A stretch of 37,178 nt of DNA from Planctomycetota bacterium (lineage in GTDB: Bacteria > Planctomycetota > JACOTG01 > JAJDCM01). Below are positions 15,881-24,538 of the stretch, piece after piece. The position numbers were made by a program, and so were the translations under genes. Every line of letters begins with the position of its first letter. The first letter of the stretch is position 1. The notes under the pieces are model-generated. The model did not search any database and had not been told where the DNA came from. It was given only the letters and a program-made list of their open reading frames with translations. The DNA is taken from the NCBI GenBank assembly GCA_029260825.1, contig JAJDCM010000423.1, positions 1-37,178 on the forward strand. Direction: 5' to 3'.

Positions 15881-16744
15881 ATGAACTACGCTCCCAGGCG
15901 AATTGGTGTCTTCAGCCTTTCGCTCTTCATTCTGGCTGGTTTCCTTTTTTCCTTGCGCGGCCAAGCTCAACCCCCCGCCACGAAGAATTGTCCCCCCGCA
16001 GATAAGATCATCGAGCTAGCCATTGATGCTCAGGGAGCGCGGGAGCTCAAGAATGAGTTGAGCGACTTTGCTCTGACGGCAGAGATTCGAGTTTACATCG
16101 ACGGTAGTCAGACCGAGACCGATGTAAGACAGCTCTATAAGGTGAACGACAAGTTTCGCCGGGAAATTCTCGATCCGATGAAGGGAAAAGACTGGCAGAT
16201 CAAGGGGTACAACGGGGACCTGGACCTTGCGTGGGAGGAAGCCAAGGGACGTGTGCGAAAACACACGGGGCGGTCCGGCCATCAGGACAAAAAGAAAATC
16301 AAGGAGGATCTCGCCGATCTGAAGCGCCTCCTTCGGTACTTCTTCCTGGCGAATCTTCCGGGAGATGGGGTTACGTTCAGTCATCTGGAGGATCGGGATC
16401 AGGCTGGACTTGAGGCTCATGTCGTGGAGCGAAGGGTGTCCGATGAGATCTGCAAGAAGTCACCGGGAGTTGAGTTTTCCCGAACGACTCTGTTCATCGA
16501 GAAAGAGACCTATCGCCTGCTCGGGGTCGAGATTCCCGCCGAAGTTACCGCCAAAGGAACCAAGCTCAATGTTTGCTTCTGGGATCGAGTCAAAGACGTG
16601 ACCCTCTCCGGGCAGCCGGCTCGGGGAAGGATCTGGATCCCTCTGAAAGTGGACATTTATGAGAATGATCTGATCCAGAGCAAGAGCCACCTCATGTCGA
16701 TCAAGATCAACTCGGGCCTGGAGGAAAAACTCTTTCAGCCCTGA
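15881..16744 (+). CDS. Secreted LolA-like (outer-membrane lipoprotein sorting fold) protein
   Basis: ATG 15881 follows AGAGGTGTATCC and begins MNYAPRRIGVFSLSLFILAG, a signal peptide likely cut after RGQA near residue 32; the upstream ATG at 15845 lacks a ribosome site. The mature part (total 287 residues) contains ADKIIELAIDAQGARELKNELSDFALTAEIRVYIDG, a DVRQLYKVNDKFRREILD strand pair and a WIPLKVDIYENDL strand near the end, separated by a basic helical insert. This pattern of long antiparallel strands resembles LolA/LolB-like or MucD-like lipid-binding proteins. The substrate is unknown and the family call is tentative. It stands alone on the plus strand, converging on mutL with 27 bases between stops. 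Confidence 0.55.
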   Translation: MNYAPRRIGVFSLSLFILAGFLFSLRGQAQPPATKNCPPADKIIELAIDAQGARELKNELSDFALTAEIRVYIDGSQTETDVRQLYKVNDKFRREILDPMKGKDWQIKGYNGDLDLAWEEAKGRVRKHTGRSGHQDKKKIKEDLADLKRLLRYFFLANLPGDGVTFSHLEDRDQAGLEAHVVERRVSDEICKKSPGVEFSRTTLFIEKETYRLLGVEIPAEVTAKGTKLNVCFWDRVKDVTLSGQPARGRIWIPLKVDIYENDLIQSKSHLMSIKINSGLEEKLFQP

Positions 16745-16771
16745 TCTTTCGGCCCTGACATGTTCTCTGGC

Positions 16772-18571
16772 CTACCGACGCTCGAACCAGCGCTCAAGCT
16801 CCTTCCACCCGACATGAATTCGGGTCGGCCTGCCGTGAACGCAGGTTTGGGTTTCCCGAGGCACCCTCCTGGCGAGCAAAAGCAAGTGAGAGATTTCCTC
16901 CGGAGCCAGAGCGTCTCCGCTTTTCACTGCTGCCTTGCAGGCCGCGGTATCGATCGCTCTTGAGAGAACCTCTTCTTTTGTTGGAGTACGTCCCTCGTGC
17001 TCCGAGATCGTTCCTGCAAGATCACGAAGAAACGGTTCGAGTCGGAGCCGGGACGAGAGGGCAGGAACCGCGTGTACAGCGAGGGTCGGGCCCCCAAATT
17101 CCTCGATCTGGAGCCCCAGCCTGGTCAGGCTTTCCTGGTGGGTGACGAGGAGTTCGCATTCGGCGATCCCAAGATCAATGAGCTCGGGAACGAGAAGACT
17201 CTGGGAGTCGAGAGGACCGTCATCCATGCGGGTGAGAATCTCGTTGTGAAGGATCCTCTCGTGAAGAGCGTGTTGGTCGTGGACCACCATACCTTCGTCG
17301 GTCTCTTCCACGATGAAGGCGTTTTTCAGCTGGAGGAAACGGGGTGGCGGTTGGGTGTCTTCTTCGACGAGAGTCTTCTCCAGCGATTTCCAGTCAGGAA
17401 CGCTGTTGCGCTCCTCATCCGTCAATTCACGGGACGAGGAGGTGGAGTCATGGGGAGGAAGTGATACGTTGCCCGTTCCCACTCCCTGATCATTTGAGAA
17501 TCGCTCCTGAGTGAATGGAACCTCCGGAGGAGCCTCCCGCACGAGTGGCATTCGGCGAACCAGATCAACCCCTTCCAGGGTTTCTCGCACCGTCCGATTG
17601 ACGACGTCATAGACGAGGCGAGGCGAGGCAAAACGAACTTCCACCTTGGTCGGGTGAACGTTGATGTCGTAGCTTGCCGGATCCATGGAGAGGTAGAGGT
17701 AGAAGACGGGATAGCGGCCGGGAATCAAGTACTCCCCGAAAGCGGACGAAACCGCATGCAGAATGGATCGGTCGCGAATGTAGCGGGAGTTGAGAAAACA
17801 ATATTGACCACTACTTCTCCCTCTTGCCTTTTCGGGAGGGAGTAGAAAACCCGAGATACCGATCGAGGCATCCGGGCTTTCGCGAAGAGGTATCAAGCTT
17901 TCGTGAATCTCACGGCCGGCGATAGCTCCGATTCGTTGGGCTCCATCGGCCGCAGGATCGATGGACAAAGTGAGCCGTTTTCCGTGGCGCAGCTCGAACC
18001 CGGTTTCCCGGTGAGCCAGAGCAAGTCGCGCCACCGTTTCGGTCATGTGGGTCATCTCGGTCGAAGAGGCTTTCAAGAACTTTCGTCGTGCGGGAGTATT
18101 GAAGAAAAGGTTCTGCACCTCGATGCTCGTCCCCTCCGGGCATCCCGCGACCTTCGGTTCCTGAAGGTCTCCCCCCATACATTCGATGATCCCTCCCTCG
18201 TTCACCCCTTTTTGTCGGCTGCGAATGGTGGCCATCGACACGGCTCCGATGCTGGCCAGCGCCTCCCCACGGAAACCGAGGGAAGTAATGAAGTTCAGAT
18301 CCTCGACGTTGCTGAGCTTGCTGGTCGCGTGTCCCTTGAAGGCCAGGGTGAGGTCGGGAAATCGAATTCCCCTGCCGTTGTCCGTCACTTGAATTCGCTT
18401 CTTCCCGCCGTCCTCGACCTCGATCTTGATCCGGGTCGCTCCCGCATCCAAGGCGTTCTCGACCAGCTCCTTCACCACGGACGCCGGGCGTTCAATGACC
18501 TCCCCGGCGGCGATCTTGTTGATCACATGCTCCGAGAGCTGATGGATCACCGAGTTTTTCCCACTCACCAC
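16772..18571 (-). CDS. mutL: DNA mismatch repair protein MutL
   Basis: MutL couples mismatch recognition by MutS to strand removal. The N-terminal GHKL ATPase is clear: AAGEVIERPASVVKELVENA with E35 and N39, then LDAGA, DNGRGI (64-69) and GFRGEALASI. It is followed by the transducer domain (GQYCFLNSRYIRD, YDINVHPTKVEVRF). The C-terminal dimerisation domain carries DQHALHERILHNE, ACKAAVKSGD and CVHGRP. These correspond to the endonuclease motifs DQHAxxExxxxE, ACR and CPHGRP, but the last Glu of the first motif is Asn followed by Glu, and Pro of the third is Val. Length (599) is normal. It starts GTG, overlapping the holA stop by seven bases, and ends the ubiE-to-mutL operon. Confidence 0.96.
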   Translation of the reverse strand: MVSGKNSVIHQLSEHVINKIAAGEVIERPASVVKELVENALDAGATRIKIEVEDGGKKRIQVTDNGRGIRFPDLTLAFKGHATSKLSNVEDLNFITSLGFRGEALASIGAVSMATIRSRQKGVNEGGIIECMGGDLQEPKVAGCPEGTSIEVQNLFFNTPARRKFLKASSTEMTHMTETVARLALAHRETGFELRHGKRLTLSIDPAADGAQRIGAIAGREIHESLIPLRESPDASIGISGFLLPPEKARGRSSGQYCFLNSRYIRDRSILHAVSSAFGEYLIPGRYPVFYLYLSMDPASYDINVHPTKVEVRFASPRLVYDVVNRTVRETLEGVDLVRRMPLVREAPPEVPFTQERFSNDQGVGTGNVSLPPHDSTSSSRELTDEERNSVPDWKSLEKTLVEEDTQPPPRFLQLKNAFIVEETDEGMVVHDQHALHERILHNEILTRMDDGPLDSQSLLVPELIDLGIAECELLVTHQESLTRLGLQIEEFGGPTLAVHAVPALSSRLRLEPFLRDLAGTISEHEGRTPTKEEVLSRAIDTAACKAAVKSGDALAPEEISHLLLLARRVPRETQTCVHGRPTRIHVGWKELERWFERR

Positions 18572-19713
18572 ATTCTCCTCACAACACGGGTCGACGCCGG
18601 GAGGGCCCGAAATTGAATCAATTCGATCACGAGACGTTCAAGAACAAGCTGGGTACTCAGTGAGGATCCGCCCTTGAGATCGCTCTCTGCCTGACGAAAG
18701 AGTTTCATCTTTTCCGTGATCTCGGGGAGTCGCTGATTGGAGACTTCCCGTTCAAACTTTCGGGCGGGAAAGCCCTTGATTCCAAGATGGTCGGCCGCCG
18801 ACGCCGGTGAATGCCCACTCGCCACAAGGCGCGCTCCCTGATAAAGGTTGATGAATCGGCGAAAGAGGGAGTTCAGGACGATCAAGGCGACCGAGGTTGA
18901 CGCCGTCACCACCGATCGATCCGCCCCGCCCATATCAAGACCCTGGGAAAAGGCCTCATGGAGGGTCGTCAACGCCTGCTTGCAATCACCCTGAATGACC
19001 GCGTCTGCGATCTTGAATGCGGACTGGGTGCGTTGGGCCTCACCCGAATCGACCATCGCGGAGGAGATCGGCCTTCCCTTCCCGGCAAGAAGGCTGAGTT
19101 GATCGAGTTCCTGTTTTAGCTGGGCGAGATTCCCACCGATTCGCTTGACCAGAATTTCCGCGTCCTGAGGGCTCAGCGAGTGGCCAAGCTCTCGTGCCTC
19201 CCCCGAGAGCCACTCTGCGGTTTCAGACACCGCCGGACCTCTTCCCCGTTTCCAGGGAGCCGGGCTATCGTAGAGTTTCTTGCAGGCGACTGCGGTTCCT
19301 CCCAGGGTTTCGATTTTCTTTGTAATTCGCGCTACTGCTCCCGAGACGAAGAGAACAAGGTGACTACCATGCTCGGGTTGATTCATGAAGCGACCCGCCT
19401 CGGGAAAGAAAACGTCGGCCTGATCCGAGAGGATTCGCTCCGCGTAGTGGACCACAACCAGCTTATTTTCCGCCAGCATCGGGATGGTTTGAACTTCCTC
19501 GAAGATCCGGGAGGCCGGAAGCTTTTCCGCGTCACGGGGCTTGGGGGCCTCGAAGACGACCGTGCCCAGATCCGCGTCGTCATCATCCTCAAACAGCCGC
19601 TTGGAGATCGCTTTCAGGACCTTGTCTTTGAAGTGGTTCTCGTCTCCCACGAGCAGGATCAGTCGAGGAACTTTTCCTTTCGTCAGCTTCTTCAGAAACT
19701 CGGCATGTTTCAT
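18565..19713 (-). CDS. holA: DNA polymerase III delta subunit
   Basis: HolA opens the beta clamp within the clamp-loader complex. The 382-residue product shows the family layout: LILLVGDENHFKDKVLKAI at the N-terminus, IFEEVQTIPMLAENKLVVV, a basic ITKKIETLGGTAVACKKLY strand, then IGGNLAQLKQELDQLSLLAG and AFKIADAVIQGDCKQAL in the lid, and a helical collar ending in LERLVIELIQF. The ATG start overlaps the UbiA-like gene's TGA (ATGA). Placement of this replication gene between quinone synthesis and mutL reflects dense packing rather than shared pathway. The identity is inferred from the sequence pattern, since delta subunits are poorly conserved, but the layout is good. Confidence 0.88.
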   Translation of the reverse strand: MKHAEFLKKLTKGKVPRLILLVGDENHFKDKVLKAISKRLFEDDDDADLGTVVFEAPKPRDAEKLPASRIFEEVQTIPMLAENKLVVVHYAERILSDQADVFFPEAGRFMNQPEHGSHLVLFVSGAVARITKKIETLGGTAVACKKLYDSPAPWKRGRGPAVSETAEWLSGEARELGHSLSPQDAEILVKRIGGNLAQLKQELDQLSLLAGKGRPISSAMVDSGEAQRTQSAFKIADAVIQGDCKQALTTLHEAFSQGLDMGGADRSVVTASTSVALIVLNSLFRRFINLYQGARLVASGHSPASAADHLGIKGFPARKFEREVSNQRLPEITEKMKLFRQAESDLKGGSSLSTQLVLERLVIELIQFRALPASTRVVRRMW

Positions 19714-20597
19714 TCAGGGCCTCCGATGACAAGAACGTCAAGAACGGTTGCAAGAAGCAGAACCAGGCTCACCAGACCATTCATGGTGAAGAAGGCGGCG
19801 TTGACCTTGGATAGATCATGGGGCTTGACGAGACGATGTTCAAAGAGGAGCAGTCCCCCGGTGAGAGCCACGCCAACGAGATAGAAGCCACTCAGATCCG
19901 CCACGAAGTAAAGTACGAGTAAAAGCCCAAGAGTGATGCAATGGAGCAAGGCCGAGAGTTGAAGAGCGCGTCGAAGACCTAGTTTCTTCGGGAGCGATCT
20001 CAGCTTGCTTTTACTGTCATGCTCGTAGTCCTGACAGGCATAGATGATGTCGAAGCCCGCGGTCCAGACAAGAACGGCAAGCCCGAGAATGCTCGGAATC
20101 CACCATTGCGAGAGGTAGTCAGTGCCGCGGACTGCAACCCAAGCACCCATGGGAGAAAGACCGAGTGCGAGCCCGAGAAAAAAATGGCACGCCGCGGTGA
20201 ACCTCTTGGTAAACGAGTAGCCCAGCAGTACGAAGAGAACAAGAGGAGAAAAGGCAAGAGCAACCGGGTTCAAGAAGGCGCAGGCGGAAACGAACATTGC
20301 GCATCCAGCCGTGATCAAGATCCAGACTTCCACCAGGCTCACTTTTCCGCTCGGAATCTCTCGGGTTCGGGTTCGCGGATTGGCGGCGTCGATTCTTCGA
20401 TCGGCGAATCGATTGAAAGCCATGGCGGCGGTCCGGGCCCCCACCATGGCGACGATGACCCAGAGAATCACGTCATAGGGAGGGAGACCTCGCTTTGACA
20501 GGACAACGGTCATGAGGCCAAAAGGCAGGGCGAAGATCGAATGAGAAAAGCGGATCATCGTCAAGAGAGCTCGGGTTCGATGAAGAAGGCGTTTCAA
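19710..20597 (-). CDS. UbiA-family prenyltransferase (MqnP/UbiA type)
   Basis: UbiA-family enzymes attach a polyprenyl tail to an aromatic ring in quinone synthesis, inside the membrane. The 295-residue product has about eight or nine membrane segments. The first Asp-rich motif is NRFADRRID (62-70) and the second is around DIIYACQDYEHD (183-194), both of which bind Mg-diphosphate. Residues such as SGKVSL and a YSFTKRF loop fit the 4-hydroxybenzoate/MqnP subgroup. With ubiX and ubiE next to it but no ubiC/ubiD or men genes, the pathway could be ubiquinone or futalosine-route menaquinone; an MqnP role is my preference but not provable here. The start is a TTG overlapping the ubiX TGA (TTGA). 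Confidence 0.85.
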   Translation of the reverse strand: MKRLLHRTRALLTMIRFSHSIFALPFGLMTVVLSKRGLPPYDVILWVIVAMVGARTAAMAFNRFADRRIDAANPRTRTREIPSGKVSLVEVWILITAGCAMFVSACAFLNPVALAFSPLVLFVLLGYSFTKRFTAACHFFLGLALGLSPMGAWVAVRGTDYLSQWWIPSILGLAVLVWTAGFDIIYACQDYEHDSKSKLRSLPKKLGLRRALQLSALLHCITLGLLLVLYFVADLSGFYLVGVALTGGLLLFEHRLVKPHDLSKVNAAFFTMNGLVSLVLLLATVLDVLVIGGPE

Positions 20598-21238
20598 GTT
20601 TGCCCCTTCCCGGTTGCTCTCCGAGGGCTTTTTCCCGTCCAGCGCTCCCCGATTTGATGCTCAACCCCGAGATGATCAAGGATGCGACCCGCCATGAAGT
20701 CGACAAGGTCGCTCACCTGTTTCGGTTGGAAATAGAATCCGGGGTTTGCGGGCATGACGGTGGCTCCGGCCCGGGCAACGCGAAGCATGTTCGAAAGAAG
20801 AAGCGTTCCAAGAGGAGTCTCTCGCAGAACGAGCACCAGCTTGCGATTTTCCTTGAGGGTTACCTCGGCAGCCCGATCCATCAAGTTGGTCGAGAGCCCC
20901 TGGGAGATGCGACTCAATGTGCCCGCGGAACAGGGAACGATGACCATGCCCTGGGTTTGAAAGGACCCGCTTGCAATCGAGGCTCCCAGGTTCTGGATAT
21001 CGTGGGTCACGATTTGATCTTGCAATCCGGGAAACATCTGGGCCAGAAGCTTGGCCGGTGGCCCGGACTGGAGATTGAGCTCTTCGGCGAGGATTCTTCG
21101 CCCGACATCCGAGATCAACACGTGAACGTTTTTTCCCGCGGCCAGCAGTCCATTCAGAACACTGCGGGCATAAAGAACGCCACTCGCGCCGGCGATCCCG
21201 ACGATATATGGTGCCGATTCCGGCGACGAAGACATCAT
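20594..21238 (-). CDS. ubiX: Flavin prenyltransferase UbiX
   Basis: UbiX joins a dimethylallyl group to FMN to make the prenylated flavin used by UbiD-type decarboxylases. The 214-residue product carries GIAGASGVLYARSVL at the N-terminus, the central PCSAGTLSRISQGLSTNLMDRAA stretch, VLVLRETPLG and VMPANPGFYFQP, all signatures of the family. ATG 21238 overlaps the CPBP gene's TGA (ATGA); the longer open frame upstream is antisense-free but only reads through the CPBP gene in another frame. A second ATG directly follows. No ubiD gene is in the window; the flavin may serve a decarboxylase elsewhere, for example MqnL/UbiD of quinone synthesis. Confidence 0.96.
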   Translation of the reverse strand: MMSSSPESAPYIVGIAGASGVLYARSVLNGLLAAGKNVHVLISDVGRRILAEELNLQSGPPAKLLAQMFPGLQDQIVTHDIQNLGASIASGSFQTQGMVIVPCSAGTLSRISQGLSTNLMDRAAEVTLKENRKLVLVLRETPLGTLLLSNMLRVARAGATVMPANPGFYFQPKQVSDLVDFMAGRILDHLGVEHQIGERWTGKSPRRATGKGQT

Positions 21239-21966
21239 GGCGAATCCATCGAACTCAGGACCTGACGGGTAAAGATGAGAATGTTGTACAGAGCATGAGT
21301 CGCCACCGCAACGCCCAGGCCTCGAATCATGAAGATCGCCGACAAGATGATGCCGGAGACGAACCGAAAGAAAAAGGCTGATCGATCGAACGGTTCCCCG
21401 AGAGGACCGACGTGGTGAAATCCAGCAAAAAGGAAGGAAGCCACCAGAACGGCCAGTACACCGGAAAGAGCGTCCTTGAGTCCGATCCATCGATGAAGGA
21501 GGACAAAGAAGAAGGAGATCATTCCCAGCCGGAAAACAATCTCTTCATAGACCCCCGCTCCCATGGAGAGAATCAGCTTGAGGAGATAGGAGTCCTGAAG
21601 TCCGGGAGGGCTTGCTCCCAACGTCATTCCGAGCTTGGCGTGCATGAAAAGAACAAGGGGTGCCAGGATCAGTGCATAGAGAAGGCTTTCGATCCCCATG
21701 GGGAAAATCAGGACGAGCACCGGTCGATTGCGGTGGAGAATGGTGAGCGCAGCAATGAGAAAAGTCGCCAGGAGGATCAGGTTCAGCATGATCAGGCCGC
21801 GCTGGCCCAGGAGCGAAAACAAGCTCTTGATCAGGACATCGGCTCCATTTCGGATCTCCGAGCCCTGCATGAAGATTCCCACCTCGTAGACGGCCAGAAT
21901 CGGAGCGATGAAAAACAGGCTGACCGCGAGCTGTCGGGATTGCTGATGATATTCCTGAAGGTTCAT
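21235..21966 (-). CDS. CPBP family intramembrane metalloprotease
   Basis: CPBP proteases (Rce1-like, Abi) cut or modify proteins in the membrane. The 243-residue product has six to eight membrane segments and the three motifs of the family: EEIVFR (141-146), FAGFHH (180-185) and HALYN (224-228), which supply the two Glu, the His residues and Asn of the active site. Bacterial substrates are mostly unknown. It is embedded between ubiE and ubiX with 4-base overlaps on both sides, so it is co-translated with the quinone genes. Whether it acts on a quinone enzyme or a lipid-linked protein cannot be read from the sequence. Confidence 0.92.
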   Translation of the reverse strand: MNLQEYHQQSRQLAVSLFFIAPILAVYEVGIFMQGSEIRNGADVLIKSLFSLLGQRGLIMLNLILLATFLIAALTILHRNRPVLVLIFPMGIESLLYALILAPLVLFMHAKLGMTLGASPPGLQDSYLLKLILSMGAGVYEEIVFRLGMISFFFVLLHRWIGLKDALSGVLAVLVASFLFAGFHHVGPLGEPFDRSAFFFRFVSGIILSAIFMIRGLGVAVATHALYNILIFTRQVLSSMDSP

Positions 21967-22763
21967 CGGTGTCTCGAATCTCGGGGTTCCGATCCTTTCG
22001 ACTGATCTTCCGGATCAAAGGCGGGCTCTCCGGAGAAAACGGTGACCGCCCCCAGGGTCAACGGTTCTTCCCGCACATTGGTGAGGCCACATTTCCGCAT
22101 GATGGAAACGAGATCGAACCGGGCTCCAAAGCTCGCAACGGAGGAGGAAAGATAGCCATAGGCATTCACCGATGAGCCGCTGACAAGCCGGCCGATCAGC
22201 GGGACGAACGAAAGCGCACAGCGGGTGATGAATCTAGAAAGTGGGTTCCTGGGACGGGAAAACTCGAGCACGACAACCCGCCCACCCGGACGAACCACTC
22301 GAGTCATCTCTCGGATCCCGAGCTCGACGTTTGATACGTTGCGGATACCGAAGGCGACCAGAGCCGCGTCAAAGCTGTGAGCAGGAAAAGGGAGCGATTG
22401 GGCATCACACACCACCAGGCTCAGGTCCTTGTGGGCGCCATTTCGCACTTTTTCTCCGGCATGCTTCAGCATCTCTGGACAGAAGTCCGCCCCGACAACT
22501 CGACCGTGGCCCGAGAGTTTTTTCGTGACCTGGAGGGCTACGTCACCGGTTCCGGTGCATACATCAAGGACGGAAGCGGCGGATCTTCCCTGGAGAGCGG
22601 TAGCCACCGCCCGTTTTCGCCACCGAACGTCCAGAAAGCCACTGAGAAGCCGGTTGAGGAGATCGTAGCGTGGAGCGATGGAAGAGAACATGGTGCGAAT
22701 CTCTTCGCCTTTGGGCCTCTCCTTTGCCGCACGTTCGAGCTGCTTGTCGACAGAAACCGTCAT
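21963..22763 (-). CDS. ubiE: Demethylmenaquinone/ubiquinone C-methyltransferase
   Basis: UbiE/MenG methylates the quinone ring with S-adenosylmethionine. The 266-residue product has the family's N-terminal MFSSIAPRYDLLNRLLSGFLDVRWRKRAV signature, the SAM motif VLDVCTGTGDVAL, DFCPEMLKHA, the DALVAFGIRNV stretch and LEFSRPRNPLSR. The usual YPIGYEY-like C-terminal loop reads VNAYGYLSSSV, and the C-terminus has a charged extension (EPAFDPEDQSKG). No Shine-Dalgarno precedes the ATG; a -10-like TATAAA eight bases upstream suggests a nearly leaderless message. It is the first gene of a six-gene unit ending with mutL and is divergent from the TMTC gene. Confidence 0.95.
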   Translation of the reverse strand: MTVSVDKQLERAAKERPKGEEIRTMFSSIAPRYDLLNRLLSGFLDVRWRKRAVATALQGRSAASVLDVCTGTGDVALQVTKKLSGHGRVVGADFCPEMLKHAGEKVRNGAHKDLSLVVCDAQSLPFPAHSFDAALVAFGIRNVSNVELGIREMTRVVRPGGRVVVLEFSRPRNPLSRFITRCALSFVPLIGRLVSGSSVNAYGYLSSSVASFGARFDLVSIMRKCGLTNVREEPLTLGAVTVFSGEPAFDPEDQSKGSEPRDSRHR

Positions 22764-22771
22764 GGTGCTTG

Positions 22772-22780
22772 TTTATAGCA
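22772..22780 (-). promoter_or_regulatory. Extended -10 promoter of the ubiE operon, shared with the divergent gene
   Basis: On the minus strand TGC-TATAAA (22772-22780) is an extended -10 element; transcription would start near 22765, two bases before the ubiE ATG. Read on the plus strand the same hexamer is TTTATA, a possible -10 with TCGACA (22747-22752) as -35 at 19 bases, giving a 22-nt leader for the TMTC gene. A GG-N10-GC (sigma-54-like) pattern also overlaps it on the minus strand. Confidence 0.45.
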
Positions 22781-22805
22781 TGAGCACTGCCAAGGAGCTT
22801 GGCCA

Positions 22806-24524
22806 TTGATTCCCCGGGCTGAGCCGGAGAGAATCATCGGGGCCTGGATTCGGTCCCGACTCTCAAGAAGCAAACAGGACGACGGCTTGAAAAGAGATAC
22901 GATTCTGGTTTTTCTGCTCTTGATGGTTGCCGCTTGGGCACCCTTTGCCACCTCTCTCCCGAACGATTACGTCTACGACGATATCGTCTTTGTTGCCGAC
23001 AAGACGGCCCTGGTGGAGGGACCCCTGGCCGATCTTTTCACTCAGGACTTCTTGTATCCTCACCGGCTGAGCGGTCTTTATCGCCCCGTCACCGCCCTCT
23101 CCTATGCTCTTCCCCTTCGTCTCGGTTTGACCGGTGCCCTGGCGCAACGAGCTCTCAACCTTCTTCTCCATCTCGGGGTGGGAATCCTCTTGCTGGGAGT
23201 GATGACCCGGCTGGGTATTCCAAAGGCACCCTCCCTCTGCGCCACTCTGTGGTTTCTTTGCCATCCCGTGCATTCGGAAGCGGTGGCGCTCGTCTCGGGG
23301 AGATCCGAGCTCCTTTCCGCTCTTGGAGTGCTCGGTGCTCTTTTGGTTCTCGTTCCCCGTGACTCGGAAGCGAGACCTCCCTTCACCCTGATTCTTCTGG
23401 GTTTCCTCTTTTCGATTCTGGCGGCCCTCTCGAAGGAGGCTGCGTTCGTTTTTCCGGCCCTGCTAGGTGTGGTTTGCCTGACCCGCTGGAGGGTTCAATC
23501 CAGTTCTTTCCTCTCGATCATCGGGTTCACCACCGGGTTTTGTCTTCTCTTTCTCCTCCGTTCCCAGGTTGTTTCTCCGGTTCCGACCGAAGGATTTCAA
23601 GTCGAGAATCCGGTGGGTTCTCTCTCTTTTCTAGATCGTATCCCGACGGCGCTTGCGGGTCTGGGTCTGCATGTCCAGTTGCTGATTCTACCCATCCGGC
23701 TTTCCGCCGATTATTCTGCCCACGCATTCCCGGTGGCAGAAAGCCTCCTTGATCCCCGATCTCTCCTTGGAATCGGCTGTCTTGTCGGTTGGGTTTCAGG
23801 CACTACCCTGTGCCTGATTCGATGGAAGGGTCGTTCTTCGACGTCCTCCAAGATTCTTGGCCTCTGTCTTTTCCTTGCTCCACTTCTCCCCGTCCTCAAT
23901 CTTCTTTTTCCCATTGGAACCCTCTTCGCAGAGCGGCACTCCTATCTTCCCTCGGCGGGAATCGCAATCTTGATCGCAACCTGCATTTCTGGCTTGCGCC
24001 GGGAAGAAGAGAGTCAGGCGAAGCGGAGCTTGAGAATGCTTCGACCGGTGTCGTTGGCGCTTTTTGTGCTCGTTCTGGGGACGTTCACCCTGCGGTCGGT
24101 GTGCCGAAATTCAGAGCTGGCCTCGGAAGCGACCTTCTATCGCGGGCTGGTGAAGACTCAAGGAGAAAGCGCCAAAGCCCACTGGTTACTGGCAAACTAT
24201 CTTCAGGGACGTGGCGAGTTTCCCGAGGCCAGACTCGAGGCCAAGAGAGCGCTCAGCATCGAGCATCGCTTCCCGGAGGCTCTCTACGGTCTTGCCTACA
24301 TCGAATATGCTCTGGGAAACAAAGAGGCTTCGAGAGAAGCAGCTTCTGATTGCATTCAAATCGCTCCAGGACACGCGTCTTCTCACTCCTTGCTGGGAAT
24401 TCTCGCCTTCGAGGCGGGAAAGCGTCGAGAGTCGATTGCCTTCTTCGAAACAGCGCTTTCTCTGGAGCCGGACCTTGCCGGGGTACGAGGGAACCTCGAG
24501 GCGGCGAGGCAACTTCCCCGTTGA
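22806..24524 (+). CDS. TMTC-type multipass membrane protein with C-terminal TPRs (putative glycosyltransferase)
   Basis: The 572-residue product begins with a short cytoplasmic tail and about ten membrane segments. Luminal/periplasmic loop motifs match GT-C enzymes of the TMTC/PMT kind: PNDYVYDD near residue 53-60, the YRPVTALSYAL stretch, HPVHSEAVALVSGRSELLSALG, and PIRLSADYS. The last about 120 residues form three TPR repeats (AHWLLANYLQGRGEFPEARLEAKRAL, then two more). Family members transfer mannose from a lipid carrier to proteins; the sugar and target here are unknown. The start is TTG 22806 with AAGGAG eight bases upstream, which decided it over an internal TTG at 22887. It is divergent from ubiE with only 42 bases between starts. 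Confidence 0.78.
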   Translation: MIPRAEPERIIGAWIRSRLSRSKQDDGLKRDTILVFLLLMVAAWAPFATSLPNDYVYDDIVFVADKTALVEGPLADLFTQDFLYPHRLSGLYRPVTALSYALPLRLGLTGALAQRALNLLLHLGVGILLLGVMTRLGIPKAPSLCATLWFLCHPVHSEAVALVSGRSELLSALGVLGALLVLVPRDSEARPPFTLILLGFLFSILAALSKEAAFVFPALLGVVCLTRWRVQSSSFLSIIGFTTGFCLLFLLRSQVVSPVPTEGFQVENPVGSLSFLDRIPTALAGLGLHVQLLILPIRLSADYSAHAFPVAESLLDPRSLLGIGCLVGWVSGTTLCLIRWKGRSSTSSKILGLCLFLAPLLPVLNLLFPIGTLFAERHSYLPSAGIAILIATCISGLRREEESQAKRSLRMLRPVSLALFVLVLGTFTLRSVCRNSELASEATFYRGLVKTQGESAKAHWLLANYLQGRGEFPEARLEAKRALSIEHRFPEALYGLAYIEYALGNKEASREAASDCIQIAPGHASSHSLLGILAFEAGKRRESIAFFETALSLEPDLAGVRGNLEAARQLPR

Positions 24525-24538
24525 TCCGAGGGTGCACG

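Noticed and set aside
21239..21490. Upstream extension of ubiX
   Set aside because: It only reads through the CPBP gene in another frame; the family N-terminus (GIAGASG) begins just after ATG 21238.
22764..22782. Sigma-54 promoter (GG-N10-GC) upstream of ubiE
   Set aside because: Only a partial match to TGGCAYR-N4-TTGCW; the overlapping extended -10 is a simpler explanation and ubiE is a housekeeping gene.
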